Positions 7,050-15,618 of a DNA stretch of 64,000 nt are shown in pieces. The notes beneath the pieces were generated by a model. That model did not search any database and was not told the DNA's origin. It was given only the letters and a program-made list of their open reading frames with translations. The position numbers were made by a program, and so were the translations under genes. Numbering within the stretch: the stretch's first letter is position 1; the number at the start of each line of letters is the position of its first letter. Source of the stretch: DASUAS01 sp036502765 (GTDB lineage: Bacteria > Actinomycetota > Acidimicrobiia > IMCC26256 > DASPTH01); assembly GCA_036502765.1 (NCBI GenBank), contig DASXXX010000031.1, positions 71,959 through 135,958 on the forward strand. Reading direction: 5' to 3'.

Positions 7050-9293
7050 ATGGGGCCGACACCTTTTCTCTCCGGCCTGTCCGTGCTCGAGTTCGGCGAC
7101 GGCGTCGCGGGGGCGGTCGCCGCCGGCACGCTCGCACTGCTCGGGGCCGACGTCACCAAGGCGATCGAAGATCCACCCCGGCTCGCCCGCCACCAGCCGA
7201 TGTTGGATCACGTCGGCGTTCCGCCCTGGCCCTTGCTGCCGTCGGTGCTCGACCGTTCGAAGCGACTCGTCGCGGCCGACGATCCGCGAGTGCACAACCT
7301 CTCGATCACCGCCGACATCGTCATCGACGACCGTGTCGACGGCATCGACGACGCCGAGACGTATCTCCGGCGAGTCGGCGAACGCAACCTGTCGGTCTGG
7401 CTCACGATCTCGCCGTTCGGCCTGAGTGGTCCTCGAACTGCACGTCGAGGAGGTGAGCTGATCGCGCAGGCGGCGGGTGGTCTCCTTTCGACCATCGAAC
7501 CCGTCGGTGGCGGGCGCCCGACGTCGCCGCCAGGGTTCGTCGCATTGCGCGCCGTCGGCCATGTTGCCGCGTTGGCGGCACTCCACGGGATCGACCGGTT
7601 CCGTGGCGACGGCTGCCCAACGCACGTCGATGTGTCTGCACAAGAAGCGGTGGTCTTCACGGGCGCGCTCCCGGAGTGCGCACACCTCTTGTTCCGGTGT
7701 CCCGGGCGCGCCGGGAGCGGACGGTACGTCGCGCCGTCGGGTCTCTTCCCATGTCGCGACGGACTGGTGCGCATTGCCGCCATCGAGGACCACCAGTGGA
7801 AGGGCATGGTCGCATGCCTCGGCACTCCCACCTGGACCGAGGGCCTCGAGACCCGCCCGGCCCGAGCCGAGCACGCCGCGATGATCACCGAGCGGGTTGG
7901 CGAATGGAGCGCGCAGCAACGCAAGGCCGAATGCGCGGATCTCCTCCAGCGCAACGGTGTGCCGTCGACGCCGGTGAACGGTCCTGACGAACTGCTGACT
8001 TCGACGCAGTTCCAGAGCCGCGGGTTCCTGGTGCAAACCGACGTCGACGGCGTGCGCGCGACGGTTCCCGGAGCGCCGTGGGTCGTGACGACGGTGGACC
8101 CCGCCCGTCGGGTGGGGCCGGCATCGCAGACTCCCGTGCCGCCACGGCTGGCGGGCCTCCGTGTGACCGAGCTCACGCACGTGCTCGCCGGTCCCATCGT
8201 CGGCTCCCTGCTCGGCGCGATGGGCGCCGACGTCGTTCGCCTCGAAGACGAACGTCGCCTCGACATCTACCGTCGAACCGGACCCTTCGCCGAAGGAGTC
8301 GCCGGCGTCGAACGAGGTGCCTACTTCGCGGCCGCGAACTTCTCGAAGCGCAGCGTCGTGGCGGGCGCCGAAGAGATGGACGCCGCCGTCGCGCTCCTCC
8401 TGGACCGCACCGACGTCGTCATCGAGAACATCGGCCGTTCCCGCCTCGAGCGACTCGGTGTGCTCCCGGAGAAGGTGACGCACGAACACGACGCCCTGTT
8501 CCTGCACGTCTCCGGGTTCGGTACCGATGGACCCCTCGCCGAGTACCGCGTCTACGCGAACAACGTGCAGGCGTACGGAGGTCTCGCTCACCTCACCCGG
8601 GATGCACAGGGCGAGCCGGCACACCTGGCGACGGTGCTGGCCGACCCGCTCTCTTCGGTCGTGGCGGCAACGGCCGTCGCGGCGTGGGCGCTCGGACCTC
8701 AACGGGGTACGGGCGTCGACGTCGACCTGTCGATGGCCGAAGTGGTCGCGAGTCTGCTCGGCGAGTTCGTCGCCGAAGCATCCGCCAGCCGGAGTGTCAC
8801 GGTGCCACTCGGAAACACGCTCGCACCGTTCTCGCCCCACGGTGTCTTCGCGTCTCGTGACGAGCGTTGGTTCGCGGTGGCGGTGCAGGCGGACGACGAA
8901 TGGCGTCGCCTCGTCGACGCCCTCGACCACCCACCCGAGTTGACCGAGTCCAGATGGAATCGCGAGCCCGAACGATGGCGCGAACGCGACGTGATCGAGC
9001 GATGTCTGGCCGACGTGATCGCTCGATGGGACGCCGACGCGCTCGACGAGGTGCTTGCCGCGGCCGAGGTGCGCGCGGCGGCGGTGCATCGTGCAGTCGA
9101 CCTCCTCGCCGACGACCATCTCCGCGACCGGGGCTTCTTCCCGGCGTTCGCCCATCCCGACCCGGATCTGCACGATGCCCGCCTCGTCGGCATGCCGTGG
9201 CGCCTGGTGGGGGAGGGTCCTCTTGCGCAGGGCGCGCCTCCGCATCTTGGCGACGCCAACGCCGACTTCGACGTGAACGGGATGAGACGGTGA
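7050..9293 (+). CDS. Fused double family III CoA-transferase (CaiB/BaiF-CaiB/BaiF)
   Basis: A 747-residue protein with two CaiB/BaiF domains, about residues 7-355 and 366-747. Single-domain members run about 400 residues. Family III enzymes move CoA between carboxylates through an enzyme Asp-linked intermediate. In the second domain the catalytic-Asp segment is intact (LADPLSSVVAATA, D532). In the first domain the matching segment (VALRAVGHVAALAAL, around 164-178) has no Asp. One half therefore looks catalytic and the other structural, as in two-subunit enzymes such as BbsEF. The separate genes at 18859 and 20088 show the same division. It is translationally coupled to the OB-fold gene downstream by a GTGA overlap. 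The long antisense frame over this gene is a shadow. Confidence 0.9.
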   Translation: MGPTPFLSGLSVLEFGDGVAGAVAAGTLALLGADVTKAIEDPPRLARHQPMLDHVGVPPWPLLPSVLDRSKRLVAADDPRVHNLSITADIVIDDRVDGIDDAETYLRRVGERNLSVWLTISPFGLSGPRTARRGGELIAQAAGGLLSTIEPVGGGRPTSPPGFVALRAVGHVAALAALHGIDRFRGDGCPTHVDVSAQEAVVFTGALPECAHLLFRCPGRAGSGRYVAPSGLFPCRDGLVRIAAIEDHQWKGMVACLGTPTWTEGLETRPARAEHAAMITERVGEWSAQQRKAECADLLQRNGVPSTPVNGPDELLTSTQFQSRGFLVQTDVDGVRATVPGAPWVVTTVDPARRVGPASQTPVPPRLAGLRVTELTHVLAGPIVGSLLGAMGADVVRLEDERRLDIYRRTGPFAEGVAGVERGAYFAAANFSKRSVVAGAEEMDAAVALLLDRTDVVIENIGRSRLERLGVLPEKVTHEHDALFLHVSGFGTDGPLAEYRVYANNVQAYGGLAHLTRDAQGEPAHLATVLADPLSSVVAATAVAAWALGPQRGTGVDVDLSMAEVVASLLGEFVAEASASRSVTVPLGNTLAPFSPHGVFASRDERWFAVAVQADDEWRRLVDALDHPPELTESRWNREPERWRERDVIERCLADVIARWDADALDEVLAAAEVRAAAVHRAVDLLADDHLRDRGFFPAFAHPDPDLHDARLVGMPWRLVGEGPLAQGAPPHLGDANADFDVNGMRR

Positions 9294-9550
9294 CGGCCAC
9301 GAGACTTGACGATGTTGCCGCCGAGATGTGGGCCGCAACGTGGATCTCGGGACCATGCCCGGTCGAAGGCTTCGGGAATGACGACGGCTACGCCGTGGCG
9401 TGGGTCCAGGTGGATGACGGACCGCGACTCCAGGCGCTCGTCGCCGGCGCGAACGCTCCTGCGCCCGGAACGCGCGGCTGGGTGAACCGCCACCTCGTCG
9501 GCGACGAATCCATCGACGTCTTCAGCGCGCGGGTTGGAACGTCGGAGTGA
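9290..9550 (+). CDS. Small OB-fold DUF35-like protein without zinc ribbon
   Basis: An 86-residue protein starting at a GTG that overlaps the stop of the CoA-transferase fusion and ending one base into the thiolase start. The segment GYAVAWVQVDDGPRLQALV and the following G-rich turn resemble the OB-fold half of DUF35 proteins, which pair with thiolase-fold enzymes. There is no Cys-x2-Cys ribbon: the only Cys is near residue 23. The tight linkage to the thiolase-like gene supports a two-subunit complex, as with ChsH2(DUF35)-Ltp2. The family call rests on pattern and context; a different OB-fold protein is possible. Confidence 0.7.
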   Translation: MTATRLDDVAAEMWAATWISGPCPVEGFGNDDGYAVAWVQVDDGPRLQALVAGANAPAPGTRGWVNRHLVGDESIDVFSARVGTSE

Positions 9551-10674
9551 TGTCAGCATGGGTCATCGGTGCCGGGATGCTGCCGTGCGGCAGGCACTCC
9601 GACACGCCGCTCCACGAGCTCGGTGCCGAGGCAGCACGCCTCGCACTCGACGACGCGGGACTTCCGTACGACCAGGTCGGCGAGGTGTTCACGTCGTCGA
9701 TGCTCGCACCGCCACAGACCGCTCTCCGGGTTGCCCACTCGCTCGGTCGCACGGGAGTCCCCGTGACCGCGATCGAGAGTGCCTCGGCCGGAGGACTGGT
9801 GGCATTGCGTCATGCTGCGTGGGCGGTGTGGTCGGGCCGCTGCGAGACCGCGTTGGCCGTCGGGTACGAGAAGTCCACGATGCTCGAGCCGGGTGGTGTC
9901 GTCCCCAAGCCTCGAGACGTGTGGGACCTGTTCCCACCGCAGCTCAGCTACGCGATCGACGCGACCCGGTTCCTGTACGAACAGGGACAGGGTCCAGAGC
10001 TGTTCGCCGCGGTCGCAGCGAAGTCATGGAACTGCGCGGCGCGCAACGAGCTCGCCGCACGGCGACCCGATCACGAGGTCACGATCGAGGAAGTGCTCGG
10101 GGCGAGGATGGTGGCGACGCCGCTCACTCGCATGATGTGTCACGCCTCCGTCGACGGTGCGGCCGCGGTCGTCGTGTCACGGGATGCCGTGCCGGAGGCA
10201 GTCGAACTGCTCGCCGTCGAGCAGACCAGCCTCGTGGAAGATGCGAGTTGGCCTCGCGTCGGACCGACCATCGGTCCGCCTTCGCAGACCGCTCGCACCG
10301 CGCGGCGGGCATTCGAGATCGCGGGCATCGCGCCGAGTGATGTCGGGATCGTCTCGTTGCACGACATGTGCGCCAGCGAGGAAGTGGTGACGCTGGTGGA
10401 GCTCGGGGTCTGCGACGCCGATGAGATCGCCGACCTCGTGTTCAGCGGTGGGCTCTCGGTCAAAGGTCGGTTGCCGACCAACGTCGACGGAGGGTGTCTC
10501 GCTCGCGGTCATCCGATGGGTGCGACTGCCTTGGCGCAGACCGTCGACGTCGTCCGGCAGCTCCGGGGCCGTGCGGCGGCGCGACAGGTCGCCGACGTGC
10601 ACACCGGTGTCGTGCAGACGGTCGGCGGCGGTGGGTCCGCGGCGGTCGCGGTGTTGCGCCGCTCGGACGTGTGA
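9550..10674 (+). CDS. Thiolase-fold protein with Ser in place of the nucleophilic Cys
   Basis: A 374-residue protein of the SCP2-thiolase/lipid-transfer group. The usual nucleophile segment (N-x-x-C-A-S-G) reads IESASAGGLVAL here, so Ser79 replaces Cys. The second-half motif GHPMGAT with His321 is kept, as is the LHDMCASEE segment. The C-terminal loop QTVGGGGSA lacks the usual second Cys. Without the nucleophile, Claisen thiolysis is unlikely; aldol-type cleavage, or a structural role with the 86-residue partner, fits better. ATG at 9550 overlaps the preceding stop by one base and follows GGAG. A GTG at 9547 is an alternative start. The gene is coupled downstream to an SDR. Confidence 0.88.
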   Translation: MSAWVIGAGMLPCGRHSDTPLHELGAEAARLALDDAGLPYDQVGEVFTSSMLAPPQTALRVAHSLGRTGVPVTAIESASAGGLVALRHAAWAVWSGRCETALAVGYEKSTMLEPGGVVPKPRDVWDLFPPQLSYAIDATRFLYEQGQGPELFAAVAAKSWNCAARNELAARRPDHEVTIEEVLGARMVATPLTRMMCHASVDGAAAVVVSRDAVPEAVELLAVEQTSLVEDASWPRVGPTIGPPSQTARTARRAFEIAGIAPSDVGIVSLHDMCASEEVVTLVELGVCDADEIADLVFSGGLSVKGRLPTNVDGGCLARGHPMGATALAQTVDVVRQLRGRAAARQVADVHTGVVQTVGGGGSAAVAVLRRSDV

Positions 10675-11447
10675 TCGTGGGATCAGCTGCTCGGGTCACG
10701 CTCGTCACCGGGGCGGGATCCGGCATGGGGCGCGCCCTGTGTGAACGGCTGGCGGCGCGAGGCGAGGCAGTCGTGGCTGTCGACATCGACGGTGCGAAGC
10801 TCGCGTGGACCGACGGATGGGCGGCGGTCGTCCCCCACACCGCAGACGTCACCCATGAGGATGACAACGACGCGATGGTCGCGTTCGCGGTCGACCAGTT
10901 CGGTGGTCTCGACGCCGCCGCGCTGAACGCCGGGATCGATGTCGTCGGGACGGTCGACCAGCTGCCGATGGAGCGGTTCGATCGCGTGCTCGACGTCAAT
11001 CTCCGCGGCGTGGTGCTGGGCATCCGATCGGTCATCCCGGCCCTGCGGGCCCGCGCCGGCGGTTCGATCGTGGTGACGTCGTCGATGGGTGGGTTGGTGG
11101 GGCAGGTCGGTCGGTCCGCGTACGGCGTCGCGAAGGCCGGCCTCGTGAACCTGGTGAAGACCGTTTCGCTCGAAGTCGGCCACGAGCGGATCAGGATCAA
11201 CGCGGTGTGCCCGGGACCCATCCGCGACACGGACATGAGCGCGGGGTTCGACGTCCGCCATCCTGACCTGTACCGCGAGTTCGCCAACCGCACTGCACTC
11301 AAGCGCTTCGGCAGCGCCGAAGAGGTCGCAGCGGTCATGGACTTCTTGCTGTCGCGCGCCGCGTCCTATGTCACCGGAGCCGCGGTCCCCGTCGACGGCG
11401 GAACGACTGCGGGTGCGGCATTGGATCAACCGCTGGGCAACCTCTGA
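10671..11447 (+). CDS. Short-chain dehydrogenase/reductase (SDR)
   Basis: A 258-residue classical SDR, the last gene of the plus-strand operon that starts at 7050. It has TGAGSGMG for the cofactor, ALNAG in place of NNAG, Ser in VTSSMGG, catalytic YGVAK and a C-terminal PVDGGTT. The GTG at 10671 overlaps the thiolase stop (GTGA); a second GTG lies at 10677. Family role is oxidoreduction of hydroxyl/keto groups, plausibly a 3-hydroxyacyl-CoA or a ring hydroxyl. Its 3' end overlaps the convergent transporter gene by 22 bases. Confidence 0.9.
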   Translation: MIVGSAARVTLVTGAGSGMGRALCERLAARGEAVVAVDIDGAKLAWTDGWAAVVPHTADVTHEDDNDAMVAFAVDQFGGLDAAALNAGIDVVGTVDQLPMERFDRVLDVNLRGVVLGIRSVIPALRARAGGSIVVTSSMGGLVGQVGRSAYGVAKAGLVNLVKTVSLEVGHERIRINAVCPGPIRDTDMSAGFDVRHPDLYREFANRTALKRFGSAEEVAAVMDFLLSRAASYVTGAAVPVDGGTTAGAALDQPLGNL

Positions 11448-14371
11448 GCGGTCGGCGCCGCGGCACCGAGGTACGCGGCGGTCAGCTGGTGCAGGTCGGC
11501 CTCGGCCCGAGGCCCGCACCACACGATCCTGCCGAGCTCCATGTAGGCGATCACGTCCGCGATCTCCAGCGCGTTGCGCGCGTGTTCTTCGACGAGGAGC
11601 ACGGCACATCCCCGATCCCGCAACTCCTCGATCGCTCGCATCACGACATCGGCGGCGAGTGGCGCGAGGCCGAGAGTCGGTTCGTCGGCGATGAGGACGT
11701 GAGGAGGATCGGCGAGGGCGGGGGCGAGGCTCAGCATCTGCTGTTCGCCACCGGAGAGAAGCCCGGCGGTCTGCTTCCGCCGTTCCCGCAGGATGGGGAA
11801 CCGATCGAAGGCGAGCTCCCGGAGGGCAGGATCCCGGAGGAGCACGGTGAGGTTGTCCTCGACGGTGAGCCCCGGGAAGATGCCCCGTGCCTCCGGCACG
11901 AGTTGCACCCCGAGCTTGCGGGCGCGGTCGAAGGGCATCATCTTCGTGATGTCGTCGCCGTCGACGACCACCTTCCCGGTCTGGGCGTCCACGAGCCCGC
12001 TGGCAACCGCACAGAACGTCGACTTCCCGGCTCCGTTGGCTCCCAAGAGCGCAACGATCGTGCCGGGCGCGATCCCGAGCGTCACACCGTGGAGCACTTC
12101 GACGTCTCCGTAACCTGCGACCACACGCTCGAGGGACAGCGCCGCGCCATCGAGGGTCGCCGCGCCGGTGGGGTCCGCGGGCCCAGGTCGGCCGCTCGTG
12201 TGCTGCTGTTCGTGTTCGGGGACCTCGCCTCCGTGCACCTCGGCCTCGATGCGCTCGATGGCTGCTTCGCGCTCCTTCTTTCGGCGCTTGGCGAGGCGTT
12301 GTTGGCCGGAGAGCGCCAAGATCCCGTCGGGTTCCTGGGCGAGGTTGATCGCTCCGAGGCCGGACAGGATCGCCACGAAGTAGATGGAGTTCATGAGGTC
12401 GGTGACCGAGCCCTGCGGGAGGATGTCGGTCGCGAGCCAGTGGAAGATCGCGGGCGAGCACGCCAGCGCGAAGCCGGCGAGCAGCGCGCCGCCGGGTCGA
12501 CGGATCCCGAAGGTGACGGCAAGGGACAGCCAGAAGAGCGTGACGTAGGGGCCGGCGCTCTTGTCGGTGAAGATGAACGTCTGCATGCCGAGGAACGCTC
12601 CGGCGAAGCCGGCGAGCGCGCCCGAGAACGCGAAGAGCAGGATCTTCGATCGTCCCGAGCGGATGCCGGTCGCCTCCGCGGCGACTTCCGAGCTGCGAAC
12701 CGCGTACGTCGCCCGACCGGACGGCGAGCGCATGAGTGAGTGGATCAGGAGCGTGGCGACGCCGAAGATCACCAACATCACCAGGATCTGGTCTTCGACG
12801 CGCGCGAGGTCGATGATCGGTTGGGGACCCTTCACGAGCAGGTCGTTGATCCAGTTCAAGCCCGGGATGTCGATGGTGGGGGTGCGGATGGCCCAGCCGC
12901 TCGAGTCGTTGTTGAATCCGTTCTGGCTGAAGATCAACACGTCCGCGGAGAACGCGAGCGCGAGCGTGCCGATCGCGAGGCTCGCTCCGCTCAGGCGCCG
13001 CACCGGGATTGCGACCAACGCGCCCGTGGCCGCGGCGACGATCGCGCCGAGGAGCGCGGCGAGCAGGAAGTTGAGTTGGCCGTGGGTGGCCACCAACGGC
13101 AGGTCGAAGCCCCAGTCGTAATTCAGGGCCCAGCCCGCGGTCAGTCCACCGGCGGTGACGAAGGTCGCCTGCGCGAGGCTCACCATGCCGCCCATGCCGG
13201 TGATGACCACGAACGACAGAAAGATCAGCCCCATGGTCAAGCCGAGGACGATGAGTCCCTGCTCGTAGGAGTCGGCCTGCAGTGCGGGAACGTTGATCCA
13301 GTCGAGTGAGAACGCCACGAGGCAGATCGTCGCGATCACCCATGGCAGCCGGCGCCGCCACGGCGGGAGCCCGGTGCGGTGGTCGGGGCGGGGAACGTCG
13401 TCGGCGACCGACCCGGCCTGCCGGTCGCGCTTGCGCGACGAGACCCAGAAGAGCAACAAGAGCAGGGTGATGACGTACGGCACGGACGAGCGGAGACCGC
13501 TGAGGTTGGCCAGGAAGTCGGGAAGCACCTCGGTGCTGTAACCGGCGACGAGGTTGGCGACGATGCCGAGGAGGAGCCCGCCGACGAGGGCGATCGGGAT
13601 CGAGCGGAGCCGCGCCAGCGCGACGGCGGCCAGCGACCCGAGCACGATGAAGGTGATCGTCGTCTCGTCGAGTGAAAACAGCGGAGCGATCAGCACGCCA
13701 CCGAGTCCGGCGAGGATCATCGTGAGGATCCACGCGACCGCGGAGCTGCGTGCGGCATTGACGCCACGGAGCTGGGCCAACTGCTCGCGGTCGACGACGG
13801 CGCGCATCTCGAGGCCGATGCGGGTGCGCCGGAGCACGAACCAGAGGAGGATCGCGGCGACGACTGCGCAGATCAGCACCGCGAGCTGGTCGGTGTTCAA
13901 CGCGATGTGGTCGCTGATCCTGATGGTCTTCGCCGGCGATGGGCCGATCCCGGGGGGTTGGACGTTGCCCTGGTCTGCCTTGTTCGTGGGCAATCCGAGA
14001 TCGAAGAGCCCGTTGCCCACCGCCTCGACGAGCCAGTTCGTGAGACTCGGCAGTGCCACCAGGAGACCGATCGTGCCGACGATCCGCGCGTAGACGGGAG
14101 CGTGTGCAAGTCGACGGAGCAGGATCCGGTCGAGGAACAACCCGAGCAGGGGAGCGAAGACGAACACCGAGATGATGAGCGAGGGCACGATCGGGATTCC
14201 CTGGCCGACGTGCAGTTGGTAATAGAGGTACGCGACGGTGAACGCGACCGCGCCGTGCGCGAAGTTGAAGATGCCCGACGTCTGGTAGGTGAGGACGAGC
14301 CCTGCCGCCATGATGGCGTAGATCGAGCCGGTGACCGCGCCTGAGATGACGATGTCGATCAGCTTGTTCAT
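11426..14371 (-). CDS. Single-chain LivH-LivM-LivF transporter (permease-permease-ATPase)
   Basis: A 981-residue protein carrying three components of a branched-chain amino acid-type importer. Residues 1-310 are a LivH-type permease, 339-680 a LivM-type permease with the FDLP and GGMVSLAQA regions, 690-740 a charged linker rich in Lys/Glu/Arg, and 742-981 a LivF ATPase. The ATPase has Walker A GANGAGKST (777-785), signature LLSGGEQQ and Walker B VLIADEPT. The ATG at 14371 (MNKLIDIVISG) starts directly at the first membrane helix; the longer in-frame extension has no homologous look. LivG (6095) and LivK (47487) lie elsewhere. The frame is continuous, with no sign of a sequencing join. Given the neighbours, it probably imports a carboxylate or lipid-like compound. 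Confidence 0.93.
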   Translation of the reverse strand: MNKLIDIVISGAVTGSIYAIMAAGLVLTYQTSGIFNFAHGAVAFTVAYLYYQLHVGQGIPIVPSLIISVFVFAPLLGLFLDRILLRRLAHAPVYARIVGTIGLLVALPSLTNWLVEAVGNGLFDLGLPTNKADQGNVQPPGIGPSPAKTIRISDHIALNTDQLAVLICAVVAAILLWFVLRRTRIGLEMRAVVDREQLAQLRGVNAARSSAVAWILTMILAGLGGVLIAPLFSLDETTITFIVLGSLAAVALARLRSIPIALVGGLLLGIVANLVAGYSTEVLPDFLANLSGLRSSVPYVITLLLLLFWVSSRKRDRQAGSVADDVPRPDHRTGLPPWRRRLPWVIATICLVAFSLDWINVPALQADSYEQGLIVLGLTMGLIFLSFVVITGMGGMVSLAQATFVTAGGLTAGWALNYDWGFDLPLVATHGQLNFLLAALLGAIVAAATGALVAIPVRRLSGASLAIGTLALAFSADVLIFSQNGFNNDSSGWAIRTPTIDIPGLNWINDLLVKGPQPIIDLARVEDQILVMLVIFGVATLLIHSLMRSPSGRATYAVRSSEVAAEATGIRSGRSKILLFAFSGALAGFAGAFLGMQTFIFTDKSAGPYVTLFWLSLAVTFGIRRPGGALLAGFALACSPAIFHWLATDILPQGSVTDLMNSIYFVAILSGLGAINLAQEPDGILALSGQQRLAKRRKKEREAAIERIEAEVHGGEVPEHEQQHTSGRPGPADPTGAATLDGAALSLERVVAGYGDVEVLHGVTLGIAPGTIVALLGANGAGKSTFCAVASGLVDAQTGKVVVDGDDITKMMPFDRARKLGVQLVPEARGIFPGLTVEDNLTVLLRDPALRELAFDRFPILRERRKQTAGLLSGGEQQMLSLAPALADPPHVLIADEPTLGLAPLAADVVMRAIEELRDRGCAVLLVEEHARNALEIADVIAYMELGRIVWCGPRAEADLHQLTAAYLGAAAPTAQRLPSG
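11429..11452. terminator. Hairpin at the overlapping convergent 3' ends
   Basis: ACCGCT (11429-11434) pairs with AGCGGT (11447-11452) around a 12-base loop. It covers the SDR stop (11445-11447) and the last codons of the transporter gene. It is a weak candidate terminator. Confidence 0.3.
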
Positions 14372-14468
14372 GCGTCCTCTGCGTGCTCGAACCGCTGTCG
14401 ACCGCGACAGCCGGTGCCTTCGCGTTCCGTGGTCATGGCCCCCCAGCGCATCGACGCAGGTGTTCGCA

Positions 14469-14498
14469 ATCATGTCGCGACGAGGCGCAACATGTCAA
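14469..14498 (-). promoter_or_regulatory. Putative promoter of the LivHMF gene
   Basis: On the minus strand, TTGACA (14498-14493) is followed after 18 bases by CATGAT (14474-14469), about 100 bp before the ATG at 14371. An AT-rich stretch with TGTACAATTG lies just upstream (14510-14519) and could be an operator. The 167-bp gap 14372-14538 holds nothing else I recognise. Confidence 0.35.
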
Positions 14499-14538
14499 CA
14501 AACAATGCTCAATTGTACAGCCACCGTGGGCTCACGGG

Positions 14539-15618
14539 TCAGCGATTCCGGAGCCAGTCCGCCACCGCGTCCCGGTGGCCGCCACGCCCACCGAGCAGCG
14601 CGGCAAGGACGGCGGCGCGGCGAAGGAACACGTGCGCGACGTGCTCCCACGTGTACCCGATGCCCCCGAAGACCTGGATCACGCCCTCCGGCACCGACCT
14701 CAAGGAATCCACGGCCCAGAAGGCCGCCAAGGACGTCAGCGCCGCGGCATCCGCCGCTTCTGACTCCACTGCGACCGCGGCACGCGCGACGAGTGCGCGG
14801 CTGACCTCGATGGCCGCCCGCTGGTCCACGAGTCGGTGCTTGATCGCCTGGAACGAACCGATCGGGCGATCAAACGCCACGCGGTGCTTCGCGTAGTCGA
14901 CGCCGAGGGCATTGGCGCCGGCCGCAACGCCCGTCAGCTCGGCGGCCCATCCGAGGGTGAGCCGCTGCATCGTTGCCGCCCATCGGTCGACGGCTTCGTC
15001 GCCGAAGGCAATGACCTCGTCGTCGGAGGCCGTCACGTCATGGAGCTCGAGCGAGACGCTCGGCATCGCGTCGAGCGGGCGGAGCTCGGAGCGCTCGACG
15101 CCGATGGACTCGGTGGCGATCTGGAGGAGCGTCGCCGTGCCGTCTGGTCGCCGGGCGTGCACCAGCATTCGTTCGGCGACGTCGCCGTAGGGCACGAACC
15201 CATGTGACCCGGACACCACGACCTTGGCGCCTGCTTCGAGCGTCGCGGGTGTCGGCGACGGGACGGGGACGATCCCGACGGTTCCTTCCGTCTGGGGTCG
15301 TCCGGTGCACCAGTTCCCGACGGCGACGGGCACAAAGGGGATCGGCGCCGTCGACGCGCCGATGGACTCCGCGATCACGCAGAGGTCCGGCACGGTCCCC
15401 CCACCGTCTTCGGCCTCGAGCAGGATGTCGGCCCATCCGAGTCCGGCAACGGTGTGCCAGAGACCGACAGCCCAGGTCGGCGCCTCCGCGTCGAGCAGGT
15501 CGCGCGAGCGGTCCGCGGACCACTCCCGCGCGAGGACGTCGTCGGCCATGGTTCGCACCGCGGTGAGATGCTCGGCCGCGTCGGCAAGCGCGAGGAGAGA
15601 AGCCGAGTCAGCGGTCAC
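14539..15618 (-). CDS. Acyl-CoA dehydrogenase, beta-type partner
   Basis: A 359-residue FAD-dependent acyl-CoA dehydrogenase homologue of the shorter type that forms alpha2-beta2 heterotetramers, as in steroid side-chain enzymes (FadE26-27, FadE28-29). The C-terminal domain has VAFDRPIGSFQAIKH and VFGGIGYTWEHVAHVFLRR, both characteristic of this subunit. It starts at GTG 15618 and overlaps its partner (15608-16852) by 11 bases, so the two subunits are made together. The expected reaction is alpha,beta-desaturation of an acyl-CoA. Confidence 0.9.
   Translation of the reverse strand: MTADSASLLALADAAEHLTAVRTMADDVLAREWSADRSRDLLDAEAPTWAVGLWHTVAGLGWADILLEAEDGGGTVPDLCVIAESIGASTAPIPFVPVAVGNWCTGRPQTEGTVGIVPVPSPTPATLEAGAKVVVSGSHGFVPYGDVAERMLVHARRPDGTATLLQIATESIGVERSELRPLDAMPSVSLELHDVTASDDEVIAFGDEAVDRWAATMQRLTLGWAAELTGVAAGANALGVDYAKHRVAFDRPIGSFQAIKHRLVDQRAAIEVSRALVARAAVAVESEAADAAALTSLAAFWAVDSLRSVPEGVIQVFGGIGYTWEHVAHVFLRRAAVLAALLGGRGGHRDAVADWLRNR

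Noticed and set aside
7035..9356. 773-residue open frame on the minus strand, opposite the CoA-transferase fusion
   Set aside because: Composition is Arg/Gly/His-rich with no family motifs, and the plus-strand frame has clear CaiB domains. It is a GC-rich antisense shadow.
10683..13733. 1016-residue open frame on the minus strand over the transporter and SDR
   Set aside because: It runs out of frame with the LivHMF gene on the same strand and is Arg/Pro-rich without motifs; a shadow of high GC at third positions.
14372..14473. 35-residue upstream extension of LivHMF
   Set aside because: Arg-rich, with no homologous look, and it precedes a clean first membrane helix at MNKLIDIVISG.
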